DNA of 64,000 nt from Entophlyctis helioformis (lineage: Eukaryota > Chytridiomycota > Chytridiomycetes > Chytridiales > Chytriomycetaceae). Location of the stretch: contig JAHLKH010000007.1 in NCBI GenBank assembly GCA_025526915.1, forward strand, positions 186,001-250,000, in the 5' to 3' direction. Shown here in pieces: positions 13,401-25,700 of this stretch. The position numbers and the translations under genes are program-made. Each line of letters opens with the position of its first letter. Position 1 is the first letter of the stretch. Below the pieces are notes generated by a model. It was not told the DNA's origin. It saw only the letters and a program-made list of their open reading frames with translations, and ran no database searches.

Positions 13401-15213
13401 GCTACGCAGACACGCGGCACGCAGGTACACCTGTTCACGCCCATCATGGTCGACAGAGCGACCCAGTTTGAGGATCGGGAACAGGCTCCCCGCAAGAGAG
13501 TCCTCGAGACCGTTGCACACATCGAACGCATGCTGGTACCGGCTGAATCACAGACTGCGCCATCGCCCAAGCAAGTGTCCACGGCAACAGAGACGGCATG
13601 CCTTGTCATGTGCGACCAGGAGACTCAGGCCGACACTGTCCTGTCTGCTGATCGTCTGGACCCGCCGGCCGACGGTTCGAGCGAAGCTGTCCGCAGTGGC
13701 GTTTCCGCTGTGTTGCAGGCAGACAAGGCGTGCGAAACAGACGACACGGTGCAACGCGACTTGGCTGTTTCCAGTGACGAGGAATTGCAGGAAATGAGGT
13801 CAAAGTACGACGAGCTGTCCAAGATCGCGCGCGACATGACGACCTATATGGACGAGCAGGCAGACACGATTGCGGAGCTTGGCACACTGCGGACGAAGCT
13901 GCAGGACGAAAACCGGCGGCTGGCTGACGAGGTCAAGGCGTTTGAGCTGCTGCTTCGACGCAAGTTTACTCGTGCACACCAGCACCATGACGACGATGCT
14001 GATCTGGAGTCTGAGAAGGATCGGCGCATCGCAGGTGCGTGGCTTGTGCCCGGCGTGTATGGCTAGCCATGATGTGGATGCTGACAGTCGACAATGCGCA
14101 GAGCTGGAAGACGAAGTCCGCGCGCTGTCCATGTACGTTACAAAGCTGCTTGCCAAGCTCATGGCCAACGACCAGCTCGAGGCTGTCGAAACCCAAAGCA
14201 AGAGCGACTGCGACAGCGCGTCGAGCAGCTTATCCCGCAACGAATCCAGCAGATCCATCGGAGCTATGGACGTCGCTGTCATTAGCAGCACTCCCAATCA
14301 GCTCTCAGGTGCCACCGGGCCGCGACGTTGCAGCCACTGCACATCGACGCAATCAAGTCCGTCTGGCTTCCACACGCCGATGTCGAATCCCAGCCTGAGC
14401 TACAATGCGCCGTCGACAACCAGCCTGTTCTCACAGCTGCAGCAAAACCTGACAAAGTTTGTTGTTCTGTCGTCCGACTCGATCATTGACCGCTTTGCGA
14501 TGCCGTCCCGCCGGCCGAGCATCGATCGCCAGCAGCAAGAGCAGCCGCAGCCGCAGCAACAACAGTCGCACATGCAAGAGGGTAGTACCGATGCCAGCTT
14601 TGTTTCGACTGCCATCGTGACTGGCGCTGCCACGCCTGCTGCACCAACGCCAGGAACTGCGACGCCGGCGGAATCTGCAGTCTCCCACGCACCACAGAGA
14701 TCGCTGTTCCAGTCCATGATCCCTCCCTGGGAGACACCCGCGGCGAGATCATCGGCCATTCCCGAGTCGGTGCCCATGTCTGTCACGGCATCTCTCGATG
14801 GTATCCATCGCCAGCAGAGGACCCAGTACGACAACTACCGGATGCAGGTCATGGAGCCCGCAACAACTGCGTCATCCGCAACCCAGTCGTCTGGTGCACC
14901 AACGTCCACGCAGTCGGCTCAGTCGACGGTGGCACCTTCGCACACTGGATCGCCGTCGCATATCAAGGCGTCCAGCATGGCCGCACGCGGACACCTTGCT
15001 CTTGCACCCATTGACACCACAAACGCGACGACTGCGGGCCAGTCCAACAAGCAGCAGGCTGCTGTTGACGCCGCGTTTACGCGCGACTGCTTCTCGGCTC
15101 CACTGGCATACGAGCACCTCCCGCTGCCACAGGACTATGCCTGGCTGGAGGCTCTCCATAGCCGTCTCAAGGAGGTGGCCGACTCGCAGCAGGACGATCC
15201 CTCGCTCGAATGA
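10437..15213 (+). CDS. Large low-complexity/coiled-coil protein, function unknown
   Basis: Six exons in consistent phase: 10437-12269, 12395-12466, 12565-12829, 12924-13114, 13197-14034 and 14102-15213, encoding about 1,436 residues. Residues 1-611 are Ser/Pro/Gln-rich and probably disordered, with repeated DLSGF/DLSDFS-type motifs. Residues about 612-750 form a long coiled coil (LETELDDAHRMRAKAL, HENRTLRSAKDKAEQD, IRRLKRENRELVTRN). A second coiled coil spans about 983-1105 (ELQEMRSKYDELSKI, LQDENRRLADEVKAFE, ELEDEVRALSMYVTKL). The C-terminus ends YAWLEALHSRLKEVADSQQ. It looks like a cytoskeletal or centrosomal scaffold, but I recognise no family and propose no function. Confidence 0.8.
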
Positions 15214-15527
15214 CCAAACGGCCATTGCCACGCCCGTCTTGTGCCCCTCTTGTCCGTTTCTCGCATCATTCATCAGTCATCATTGCCTGTCCATGTCTGT
15301 TTCTTATGTCCATCAACATGCGAATACATTTTGGAACTTGCACACACGCACACACACACGGGCAGCTATTCATCAACTTGACTGATATTCTCCATAGCAA
15401 AGAACGGTGGGCGGCGATGGATGGGCGGCAGAGTACACGATGGCAAACAAGAATGATATGGATGGCGTGATAAAAATGAGGGATGTGTGTCTTGTGTGGG
15501 TCGAGCGGGCGGCGCGCTGGTGTTGGG
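15214..15527. other. Short convergent intergenic region
   Basis: 314 bases between the stop of the plus-strand coiled-coil gene and the stop of the minus-strand ParB-like gene. Contains an (AC)n run (about 15342-15359). Otherwise nothing recognised; expected to hold both 3' untranslated regions. Confidence 0.5.
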
Positions 15528-16330
15528 TCATGCTGCTGCGACGACCGTGTCGGATGGCAGCCATGTTCCAATCGAGTCTTCTTGGCGGCTGTGGCTCTCC
15601 GTGTCTTGCAATGGACCGCCTCTGAGCCACAGCCGCCACTCGATACGCGGCGTCACACGTTCAAGTGCCAGTTCGATATGCCTCGGGTTGGACATTGAGC
15701 CTGTCTGCTGGCTGCTGCTGCTTCTTTGGTTTCTGCTGCTGTCTCGTGGCACGGTCGGGCGATCCAGCGCTCGAACCGCATCCATTGTCGCGTTGGCGTC
15801 TCTCTTGGCCTCTGCATCAGCCACGTCTGTCTCGCCGCCGCCGCCGTCACTACCACCATCGACCAAGAGCGGCGTCACCGACTGCAGAAACACCACATGC
15901 CGCGTGCCCTTGATGCCCCAATCGATGCTGCCGCCGCGTGCACGCCCCGTGACTTCGCTCAACGGCATGCGCAGCCCGTTGGCGCGCGAGTAGCAGCGCA
16001 CAAGCGTCGTGTCCCAGTTGCCGAGCTCGTCTGCATCGTCGACTTCCCAGACGGGTATGCGCTTGAGGCCGAGGATGCGTGAGGCGGCGACGCGGTGGTG
16101 GCCGTCGAGAATGACTCGGGGCGACGACACGGTGACGACGGGGATGGGGACCATGGAGGACGGCGGCAGGGACTGCAGGTACTGCAGCAGAGATTCTAGA
16201 TGCGGTCTAGATGTGTATTCGTGACGCACAAGGCTTGCTGGATCGACCCACACGATGCGGGGCTTGGGAATGTCGAGGAACGGGTCCTGTTGGTGCGGCC
16301 GAGTCAGTCATCGTTTGGCTGTGAAGCGCT

Positions 16331-16362
<32 letters not shown>

Positions 16363-16753
16363 GAAGCAGACGCAGCCACTGCCGGCGCACGCCGATCGCT
16401 GGCTAGCGAGCCGACCAGCCTGCCGCGCAGCCTGTTGCACCAATCCCACTAGGCGCTGCTGCTACAAGGCATGCCATGCCATACGATGCTATGCGATGCC
16501 ATGCCATTGCAGCAGCGGCGCTGATGGACGGTGCAGGTTTGTCTGTTGACGACGAACGCACCTGCTGAACCAGCCGGTAGTGCTGGAAGAGCGACTCTTG
16601 GAAGATGTCCAGCGACGTCTGCGGGAAGATGCACAGCACCGCAAGGACAGCCGCTAGCAGACTGGCGCCGGTAAAGACTCTGCGCATGCTGCGCATGCTG
16701 CGCAAGCCGGTGCTGCGACGCTTGGGTTTGGCCACGTTGGCGTGCGCCGCCAT
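15528..16753 (-). CDS. Membrane-anchored ParB/sulfiredoxin-fold protein
   Basis: Two exons on the minus strand, 16753-16562 and 16286-15528, total 316 residues. A basic N-terminus precedes one hydrophobic helix (about residues 27-44, TGASLLAAVLAVLCIF), suggesting a membrane anchor or mitochondrial presequence. Exon 2 holds a ParB-like N-terminal fold: IVWVDPASLVRHE, PIPVVTVSSPRVILDGHHR, ASRILGLKRIPVWEVDD. The DGHHR box is the usual nucleotide-binding signature of ParB-like proteins. The C-terminal part (STOP-proximal about 130 residues) is low complexity. The 275-bp intron carries a ggct tetranucleotide repeat. Its start lies 43 bases from the CFAP47-like stop. The fold is well supported; substrate and role are unknown. 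Confidence 0.75.
16330..16362. repeat. GGCT tetranucleotide microsatellite
   Basis: About eight consecutive ggct units within the single intron of the ParB-like gene. Related ggct/ccag runs recur elsewhere in the window (10408-10430, 8330-8390). Confidence 0.85.
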
Positions 16754-16796
16754 CAGATTTTTCGAGAGGATGTAACAAATTTATTGTGACCCCTCC

Positions 16797-19700
16797 TTAC
16801 ACGGCAGCGTTCGCAGTCGCCGCTGCTGTTGAAGAGGTCAGAGAAGGAAGAACGGGCAGGGCGTTCTCGAGAACATAGTTGCGCTTGCCACGCGGCACGG
16901 CAGGTGCAGATGTCTGGGCCGCTGGAGGCAACGCCTTGGTTGGGATCACTGCGCTGCGAAGCATCTGTCTGCTGCCACTGCTGTTCAGCGATGCACCAAA
17001 CCGCTGGCCAACAGGCTGCTGGTAGAACGGCGGCACGCCGCGGACTTCGTACGACGACGAAATGCCCTCTCCCTGTGCACAGCAGGCCCGGGTCAGCCGC
17101 CACCGTCAATTCATCCCACCATCAGCTGCCACCGGCCGACACCGCATACCTCGACGATCAGTGTGCCGACCAGTGTCTTGCCATAGCTCAGCGGCTTGTA
17201 TCCAACGACAAACACATTGTCCGTCTCCTTCTTGATCGCGTCTGGCACAAGATACCCGCGCTGCGGCGTCACGGTGAACTCGCTTGGGAGTCCTTTGTAA
17301 AGTATGCCCGGAACTTCTTCTCTCGTGGCGAGCCGTTGTGGAGAGTAAACGACACCATCGACAGCTTGTTGATGCTGCCCTCGATCACGATAATGTCGTC
17401 AATGGATGGCGGCTGTGCCACCAGTCGGACGGGGAACCGCCAACGACCGCCAGACGCCATGTGTGTGAATACCAGCTGCACATGCACATCTAGCGGACGC
17501 GTTGGAGAGTACACCACCTGCCGTTGCCGTCCAGCAGGTCAGCCACGCATGATACCGCCGAGTATCCAGACAACTTAGCTTACACTCAGACCAACTTGGA
17601 TACCCTGGCCGTCTGGAAGCGACTGGCATTCCCTGACTGCCACGCGCAGCACTTTGGACACGTCCAGATCGTCTGGTCCTGCACCGCTGCCCGGCTCCAA
17701 GTCAAGCGAAAAGAGCGATGCGTGTGCCAAGTCTGTGCCGTGGATGCTTGCCATGGCATCGTCAATGCCAAAGCCGTCCAGTCGCAGCGACAGGTCGCGC
17801 TCAAGTATCTCGCGCGATCTGCAGTCGAGAACCTGTGGCTGACTCGACAGAATGCGTTCTGGCACACCCTGTTTGCAACAAGCAACCATCATCAGCCCGC
17901 GGTGCATGCCAGCCAACACAGGCATCCGCACTCCTCACCCTGATCGGGAAGATCCATTTCAGCTGCGCATTCATCTCGACCATCACCGATGCCTCTGCCT
18001 TGCACATGCTCGTCGGCGTGTATGTGTACGGAATCTCGAGCTTCTCCAGCCCAGCAATATTGAGCCTCGTGCGTCGGTTCATCAGCAGAGTAAAGTTGCC
18101 GCCGCTGGCTGGAGATGAGGGTGAGTCTGTTGGCGACTGCTGCATCGAGACTGCCACAGGGATCGGATCAATGAGCGGATTGGTGAACACCAGCAGACCC
18201 GACACCGTCTGGTTCAGCTGCGACACAATCTGCGTTGTTTCCATGGGCTCTGGCAGCAGCCCCGTTCCCTGCGATACGCCAGAAAGAAGTTAGTAGCGTG
18301 CCAGCTGGCCAACAAAGCGCCGTCGTGTGACAAACCTTGGCTTGGAACACAGTGTTGCCCAGCTGCGGGTTTGTGACCTCGATCTTGGTCTTGCGCACTT
18401 CGGTCAGGGAGCTTGGCCAAAATACAAGCTGCACTTGCGTGGATTCCAGTGGACGCAGAGACAGTTTTGTGACGGGTGTCTGCTGGCGCGGTGGTGGGTG
18501 GCTGGACAGCGCCGTCGGCGACAGCACGATCTGGAAGTCGCGTGCGTTGGAGATGCTGATGCTCAGCGTTATGGGCTGCTCCAGCGGGTTCTCGAGCGAG
18601 AGTGGCTGGGACTGTCAATCAAACACGCACGCCGCCGTCAGACCATCGTCGCAGTGCAGGCTCGCGCACCGGCCAGTCACGCGTCGCTTACACAGCATTT
18701 CCCAATAGGACACGACATGTCGGGCAGGTCGATCGGTGGCGAGTCGCTTGCTTCCAGCTTGAGCTCGTACCAGAACTCGCCAACTTCGTCACACACAAAT
18801 CCGATTCGGCCAGTCTCTTTGGCTTGGATCACTGCAACGCCACATCCAGTTAGTCGGTCAATACTTGCAATCGCCGCAGCCATGGCCACTTACATGGAGC
18901 ATACACAAGACTATACACTGTTTCCTCGAGTGCGCCAAGCCTGACTAGTCCTTCGCCTTGCAGAGCCTTGCCCTCAATAAAGACTCTGTACTCGACAGAC
19001 TTTTGCAGCGGGTTCGCCAGGCCGATATCGACGCTCACCGCCTTGCGCACAGCGGATGCTACAGGAATGACCTGCTGTGGTGGCGGCCGGTGCACCTTGA
19101 GCTGCACAGTGTACCACACAAACGATCCGTCCGTGCGGTTGACAAACTTGACGCACTTGGTCGACGAGCCCGAGACTTTTGGCTGGAACTTGATCACGCA
19201 CTCGGCCGTGCCACCTGCAGACACACGGATGGGCTTGGCCAGACTGGACTGTACAAACGGCAGATCGGTCTCGACGCCAAAGTCTGCGTCATCGTCGGAG
19301 ACATTGCGGACAACAAACGTCTCTTGCACAATGTCGCGTGCCTGACATTCAACCTCGCACGTGTCCTCGGGCAGCGGTTCCTGGCCGCATCCGCGCAAAA
19401 AGTACGTGTACCGCTGCGTGGTCTGCATATTCGCCAGGCTCAGCAGCCCCGAAACTTCGCATGCCTTGGTGGGCTTGAACACGATGGGATAGTGCGTGAC
19501 GCTCTGTGCCTTGGCAGTCATGGAGTACGGGCACGAGAAGAACTGGCCCTGAAGGGTTGCCTTGATTGTCCAGTCTTCGTCTGTGCGGTTGATGATGGGA
19601 ATGTCTTGCACGATCGACTGGCGGGCTGGAATCTGAAACTCGAGCTCGGCTTTGGATCCGTCTGCACGCGCATTGCCATGGATCGCATAGACGCGTACAT

Positions 19701-22700
19701 CCGATGCGTCGATGCAGTTGAGCATGACTTTGCACATATACTTGCCCGGCAGCTGTATCAGCGGGAGGTGAGCATGCCGTCTTTTGTCTTTGGTTGTTTT
19801 TTGTTGTTGCAAGCAAGAAGCGGCACTCACCTTTGGATTGAAGCTGATGGGCAGCTCCGTGCAAGACTGCTCAATCATGAGCGTCTTGTCGCGACCTTCG
19901 ACTGCAGGCTTGACGACAATCTCGGCCGGACCTCGGAAGAACGGCGACGAGTACTCCACCTTGTATCGCAGTGGCTTGCGAGGCAGCTGATACGCCTCGC
20001 GCTCCATTGCCGAGATCGAGGAGAGCTTCAGGTCCTTGCTCTTCTTGTTGCTGTTGGTGGCGTTGGCAGCAGCATTGCTGGACGGATTGGCTCCAGCTGT
20101 CGTTGCACGCTGGAACGCCGATGACGACAGCGACGCGTGGATGGCCTTGTCGCGGTGCGGGTTGGTTGGCATGATTCGCAGCGGCTTGTCCAGACTGCTC
20201 GACGACTGGCACGTCCAGACAAACTTGTCAATGGCTTGCGGAATCGTTGCTTTCCCGTCAATCTTGTACATGAACTCGCCCACTTGGTCATCGTAAAAGT
20301 ACAAGATGCACTCATGTTGGCCAAACTGCGCCACATCATGCTCGTCAGTCCCAGATTGCAGCAGAGCAGACCCAGCACATGCACGATGTGCCGCTCACAT
20401 CAAAAGGCAAAAAGTTGACCGTGAGGGTCGAAGTTTGTCCAGGCTCGATCGTGATCTCCTCCTGGCTGATGCGGAAGGCAGGCGGGCTGAAACTCTCGGT
20501 TTGCTTGCTCAGGTTCTTTTCTTCGCTGCCCCCTGGATTCAGTTTCTGTCGCCATTGTCATCACGGCAGTGTGAGCGTGACCAACGCCGACCACCTCACC
20601 AACCTATACTGGCGTTGTTATGGACTCACTCTCTTTTGTCTGAGCTGGATGGTGAACGTGCCGCGACGCGAGAAGGGGTTGCTGACATCGACATTGATCT
20701 GTGCGGGCGGAAGGCTGTACATGGGTGCATCGACACGGATGACCTTGGATGGCGCAGCAGCCTCGACGACACTCACAAGAGAGAACACGAGAATCGATGA
20801 CACGTTGATGCCCATCTTCTTGGTCTTGAGACGCAGGATGGCGCTGACAGGACGCGAGAAGCGACTGACAAACGCCACCGGCACTTGGATGCTGGATTTG
20901 GGCGGCAGCAGGAACGTCGACTCTGCCAGCGTGTACTCTGGGTGTCCGATCAGCTCGGCAGTGTACGTCAGTGGCCGATTGCTTGGGTTGGTCAGCTCGA
21001 TGGTCTGCGTGACCTTTTCGTGAAGAGCGCCGCAAAACTCGACTGTCGTGACAGGCAGGAAGTGCGGCAGAGTCTGGTAGAGGAACACGAGCACCATGAT
21101 CATCTCGATCTGGTTGTCTGCGCAGAGCTGTTCAGGAGCCAGAGTCGATATGTAGTTGCTGCCGTAGATGTCCTTGAATGCCTTGATCAGGCTAGCTGCA
21201 TTGAACGTGCGCTGGTCGTTGGTCGACGGGTTGGTGTGGAAATTAGCAAAGTGGCTGTCCTTGAGCGACGGGATGTGCGACAGCAGCAGGTTCGCCAGCA
21301 GCACCGAGTCGTTGAGATCCGTGAATGACTTGATCCGTCGCTTGATTCCTGTGCGCTGTAGTCACGGCATGTTGGCATCAATCGTGCACAATGCCATTTG
21401 TCCCACGACCAAAGCCCACCTTCCACAGATGGTAGCCGCACCACTTGAGCAGGATGTTCTCGTGCGTGCTGTACACATTGGTTTTGGCGGCTGGCCACTC
21501 AAGATCCGCCTCGTCCTTGTTTACGCCTGGCAGATGCTTAAAGTGCCGGACGGTTGCAATGGGCATCACATACACGCGCAGAATCTGCAGCACAACCGTT
21601 GCCCATGCTTCCTTGGAGATGACGGCAAAGTTGGACTCGATGCGCGTCGTGTACTCCAGGAACTGGTCGTGCATCGATGTGCCCACCTCGGATTTCTGGC
21701 ATGGACAGCGTGTCAGCAAGTGTTGAGCATTCCGCAGTCCAAACGCATGCCCACGCACCATGGCTTCAAACTTTTTGTGCGTGATGCGCTTGTAGTCGTC
21801 CAGCGAAAGCAAGAACTCGGGTTTGACGGAGCTGAGCAGCGCACCAATCGACGCCAGATGCGTGAGGATGTCTGCATACTGCCGCAACACGTGCTTGGCA
21901 TGCTCGTCTGCTTGCGACACTGTTCAGACCGCGAGCATCCCAAAAGTCAGCCCAGCCGACGTCATGCTCTTTCCTCAAACCAAACAAGCAAGCACAAGGT
22001 GTGCATACCAAGCCCAAGCGACGTTGAGATGCCATTGATTTTCTTGCAGGCAAGCGACTGTATAAAGTCGATAAGCAGCCGCCCGTTTGACGCAATAAAC
22101 GCACTTGGAAACGACTTCCATGTCTACATCGTGTCTGTTAGTTGAGTGGTCTAGCAGGTTGCAAGGCCCATACGCAACGCACAACTGTACTGCCAAGATG
22201 GTCGTCAAACCATGGCATGAGCGTGTCTCCAATACGAGTCCAGAAGTGCTCAATGTCCTGAAGAGGGATCGATCCGTCCAGCGGTATGCCAGTCGGCGAC
22301 TTGAATGGCCGCGGCCCATTGAGAATCCGGAGTCTGTGTGCATCGATGCAGTCATAGGGTCAGCACTTGGCTCCAGCATCTCGCCATTGTCAGCATACGT
22401 GCCTGCGTTGGTTCTCGTCCACCTTGGGCAGCAGCGTGTTGCGCTCGTAGAACACGCCTTGACGATCGCGCAGCTCGTACACACACTCGCGCCGCGTCAT
22501 CCACAGGTACGGCTGCAGCGTCAACGGCGAGCAGTCGGTGGTGCAGTGCACAGGCAAGAAAAACTGCCGCTTGGCCGACTCGCCAAACTGGATGCGGGTC
22601 GTGAAGCTCACGGACGGGTTGAGCTTGCCCGTGGGCGTCTTGACTGCGTTGGGCACAAATCGCACAACGACCGTCAGCCGCTCGCCTTCGCTCTTGAGCA

Positions 22701-25700
22701 GCTTGCCCTCTGGGAAGAAGAGCTCGATCGATCCTTCTAGATTCTCCGTGTCTGGCGGGATCACCGGCTTGACCTCGGTGCGCTCACACCCATAGTTGAT
22801 GATCGAGAATATCGCCATGGTCTCCTCTCCGAGTGGCACGATGGGCATGAAAACCTCGGGCGGATCGAATGCGAGCGACGGCTCGACCGAGCTGCCCTGC
22901 ACCGAGATGCCAAAGTCTGCGTGCAGATCAAAGTAGCTGATGCTCAGCGTCGCGTTCGTCTCAAAGATGCCCGGCCTGTCTGGCTGGAACGTCACAATGA
23001 GCGACTGCGTCTGTTCGCCCGCAAGCGTGCCTGGACGGGCTCGAGCGAAAAAACATCGCCACCGTACTCAGGTTGCGGCATTTCCACTCGCCAATTCATC
23101 GGCCCATGCATGGTGTTGGTGAAGGTGAGCGTTTCCTTGGACACGGGGCTTAGATGCGAGACTGCTGTTGATCCGACCGACCGATACACAACCTTGTTCT
23201 TGAAGCTCACGCCCGTCTTGGACAAGACCACTGGCGACGGCAAACCCTCGGTGTCGATCTGCATGCAGTACTCGCTGTGCGACATGCCGAGAATGTGCAC
23301 CGGAATATCAAGCACATGCTTCGCTGCTGCGCGCGGCTGGAATATCAACTCAAACACGACGCCCTCCATGGGCATGCAGTCCAGGACATAGCAGAACCCT
23401 GGCAGATCCAAGCAGTCTGTCAGATCTGTGCTGCAGGATTCGCTGGCATGTCATGGTATGGCGCCGAAAACACAAAAACCTACCGCCTTTGGATCGTGCC
23501 TCTTTGTCAATGTTGTACAGCTCGTGGTGCGGCCGGATAACCTTCATGCGCGTTGATGCATTGGTCGCCTCGATTGGATTGCTCCGGCTGTCCAGCTTGC
23601 GGCTGCGTGCCGATGGAATCGTGCTCTGCGTCTTTGGCCTGCTGGCCAAACCACCGCCGCCATTCGTGCTCGCCACATTTGCTATTGTGTGGTGATGGTG
23701 CAGCGCCGATGCCGACTTGTCGTGCAGATGGCTGGGCGGCACTTGCGACTGGTCCAATCCACCCATCTGCTGCTGCTGCTGGAACTGCTGCTGCAACTGT
23801 TGCTGCAGATCAACCAGCCCCACAACGCGCAGACTGAACTCTGGATGCTCTCGCAGGTCCATCACGGCACGGCCATACACCCACGCATGATTGGACAGCT
23901 GGAACCGCTGGCAGCTTTGCGAGCCAATGATTGCGCCGCCGCCCATCTCGCCGCCAAGAACCGAGAACTGGATGTCGGCTTCGCGGCCTTCGTACTGGAT
24001 CGGAATGCGGAACGTCTTGGCACCGCCGACAATGCTAACGATCACCATGTCGTCAAACACGCCAACGCGAGTAGGCGACGCCGTGACTTGGAGCTCCAGC
24101 ACGCCATTGCCGCCACCGGCAATCATGCCCATCTGCGGCGTGATCTGGACCTCTGGTGTCTTGCTCACGATCGATGCCATGAACAGACAGGCAGTCAACG
24201 ATGCATTCTTGATCTTGATGGTGCGGCTGCCCTTTGGCGCGGTTTTGCCAGAGTACACCTTGGAGATGCTCGTTTGGGCGTGTGTAAAGACAGTGTTGAG
24301 GAATTGGATGCGTGCTGCCGACGACGAGGACGGAGCGGCGCTGCCATTGCCGCCGGCTGTGCCTGCGATCGCCTGTGCAATCGAGACGGGGCCGCCCACG
24401 GATGTTGGTGCTGGAGACACAATCGACGTATTCATGGTGCTGTTGGACACTGGCGTTGGGTTGGACCCGCCTGGCACGCTGCTTGCACACCCATCGGCAC
24501 CGCCTCTGCCTGCATGGCTGCTTGAAACGCCAGACACAACCGACGGCGCGCGTGAGTTGGTCTCTGACAGTGAGATGGGGATGATGCCAAGATCCAGCGG
24601 CCCTTGCTTGGTGGATGTCAGGAGCACGCAGTTGGCTGCGGATATCTCGCCGTGGCAGGCAAGCTCCATGCGGCCGGCAATGACACGCTCGTTGTTGTAG
24701 CAGTCAATGACATTGAGCACCACCGTGCGGTCGAACGTCGGCTTGAGACCAGGCGTGTACGTGACCTTGAGACGCATGTACGACTTGCTTGGCACAATGG
24801 CTTGGCGCGGCTCGATTGAGATGCGGCCCTCTATGTGATCCAGGCTGCTGAAAAACAGGTTGTGGTGGTGCTTTTCGTGCTTGTTGTGCACGTGCTGTCC
24901 GCCTGTCCCGGCTCCGGTGGTGCCGCTCGATGCATTGTCGATCCACTCAAACATGGCATCCGACATTCCATTGTTGTAGACGGTCACGTACTTTTCTGCA
25001 ACCGGCAGGTCCTGGCTCAGCTTCCTGCCCTCTCCGCCGTGATCGTGCTGTCCATGGCCCTGGCCCTGGCTGTGACTGTGCAGCTCGGCTTGGCCGCTAT
25101 ACTCGGTATGCGAGTGTCCAAGAACCATGTCGCTTTGTGCCGTCCCAGGCCGCTCCACATCGTCGTCTCTCACCGGCCCAAACCGCGTCGACGCCGAGAT
25201 GTCGACCTCGAGATCCATGCGACTCTGGCTCAACTCGAGCGCGACCGGAATGACATTGGCATGGATGGGTATCTGGTACCTGTACCTTCCGTTGATGATG
25301 TACGTCAGCCGCCCCTCAAACTTGCCCAGAACGTGGTTGCAGTACGAGACCTCAAAGCCCAGCACCGTCATGGTTGGGATGACCTGCTGGCTTGGTGTCA
25401 CGCCCAAGTGAAACTTGCGCTCGGGTCCGTCGGCGCGCTTTTCGTGCAGCTGGATCGACAGGTGCACAGGCACCTTGGACGGCGTCGCGTTGAGAAAGTT
25501 GAGCGGCACACGCGTGGTTGAGTGGATGGTGATGTCGCCCAGATCAATCTCGCTGACTGCCGCATACACGTTGGCCAGATCCGTCGCAGTCAGCGCAGCC
25601 TCTGGCGGCACGATAGGCGGCGGTGTCGCTGGCATTGGCAGCTTGGCAAACAGGTCGAATCCGCCAGCAGGCTTGGGCCGGTGAACAACAGGCTCGGACA

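Noticed and set aside
15528..16753. Plasmid partition ParB gene or mobile element
   Set aside because: Spliced gene with a membrane helix, no ParA or parS context, embedded among ordinary nuclear genes.
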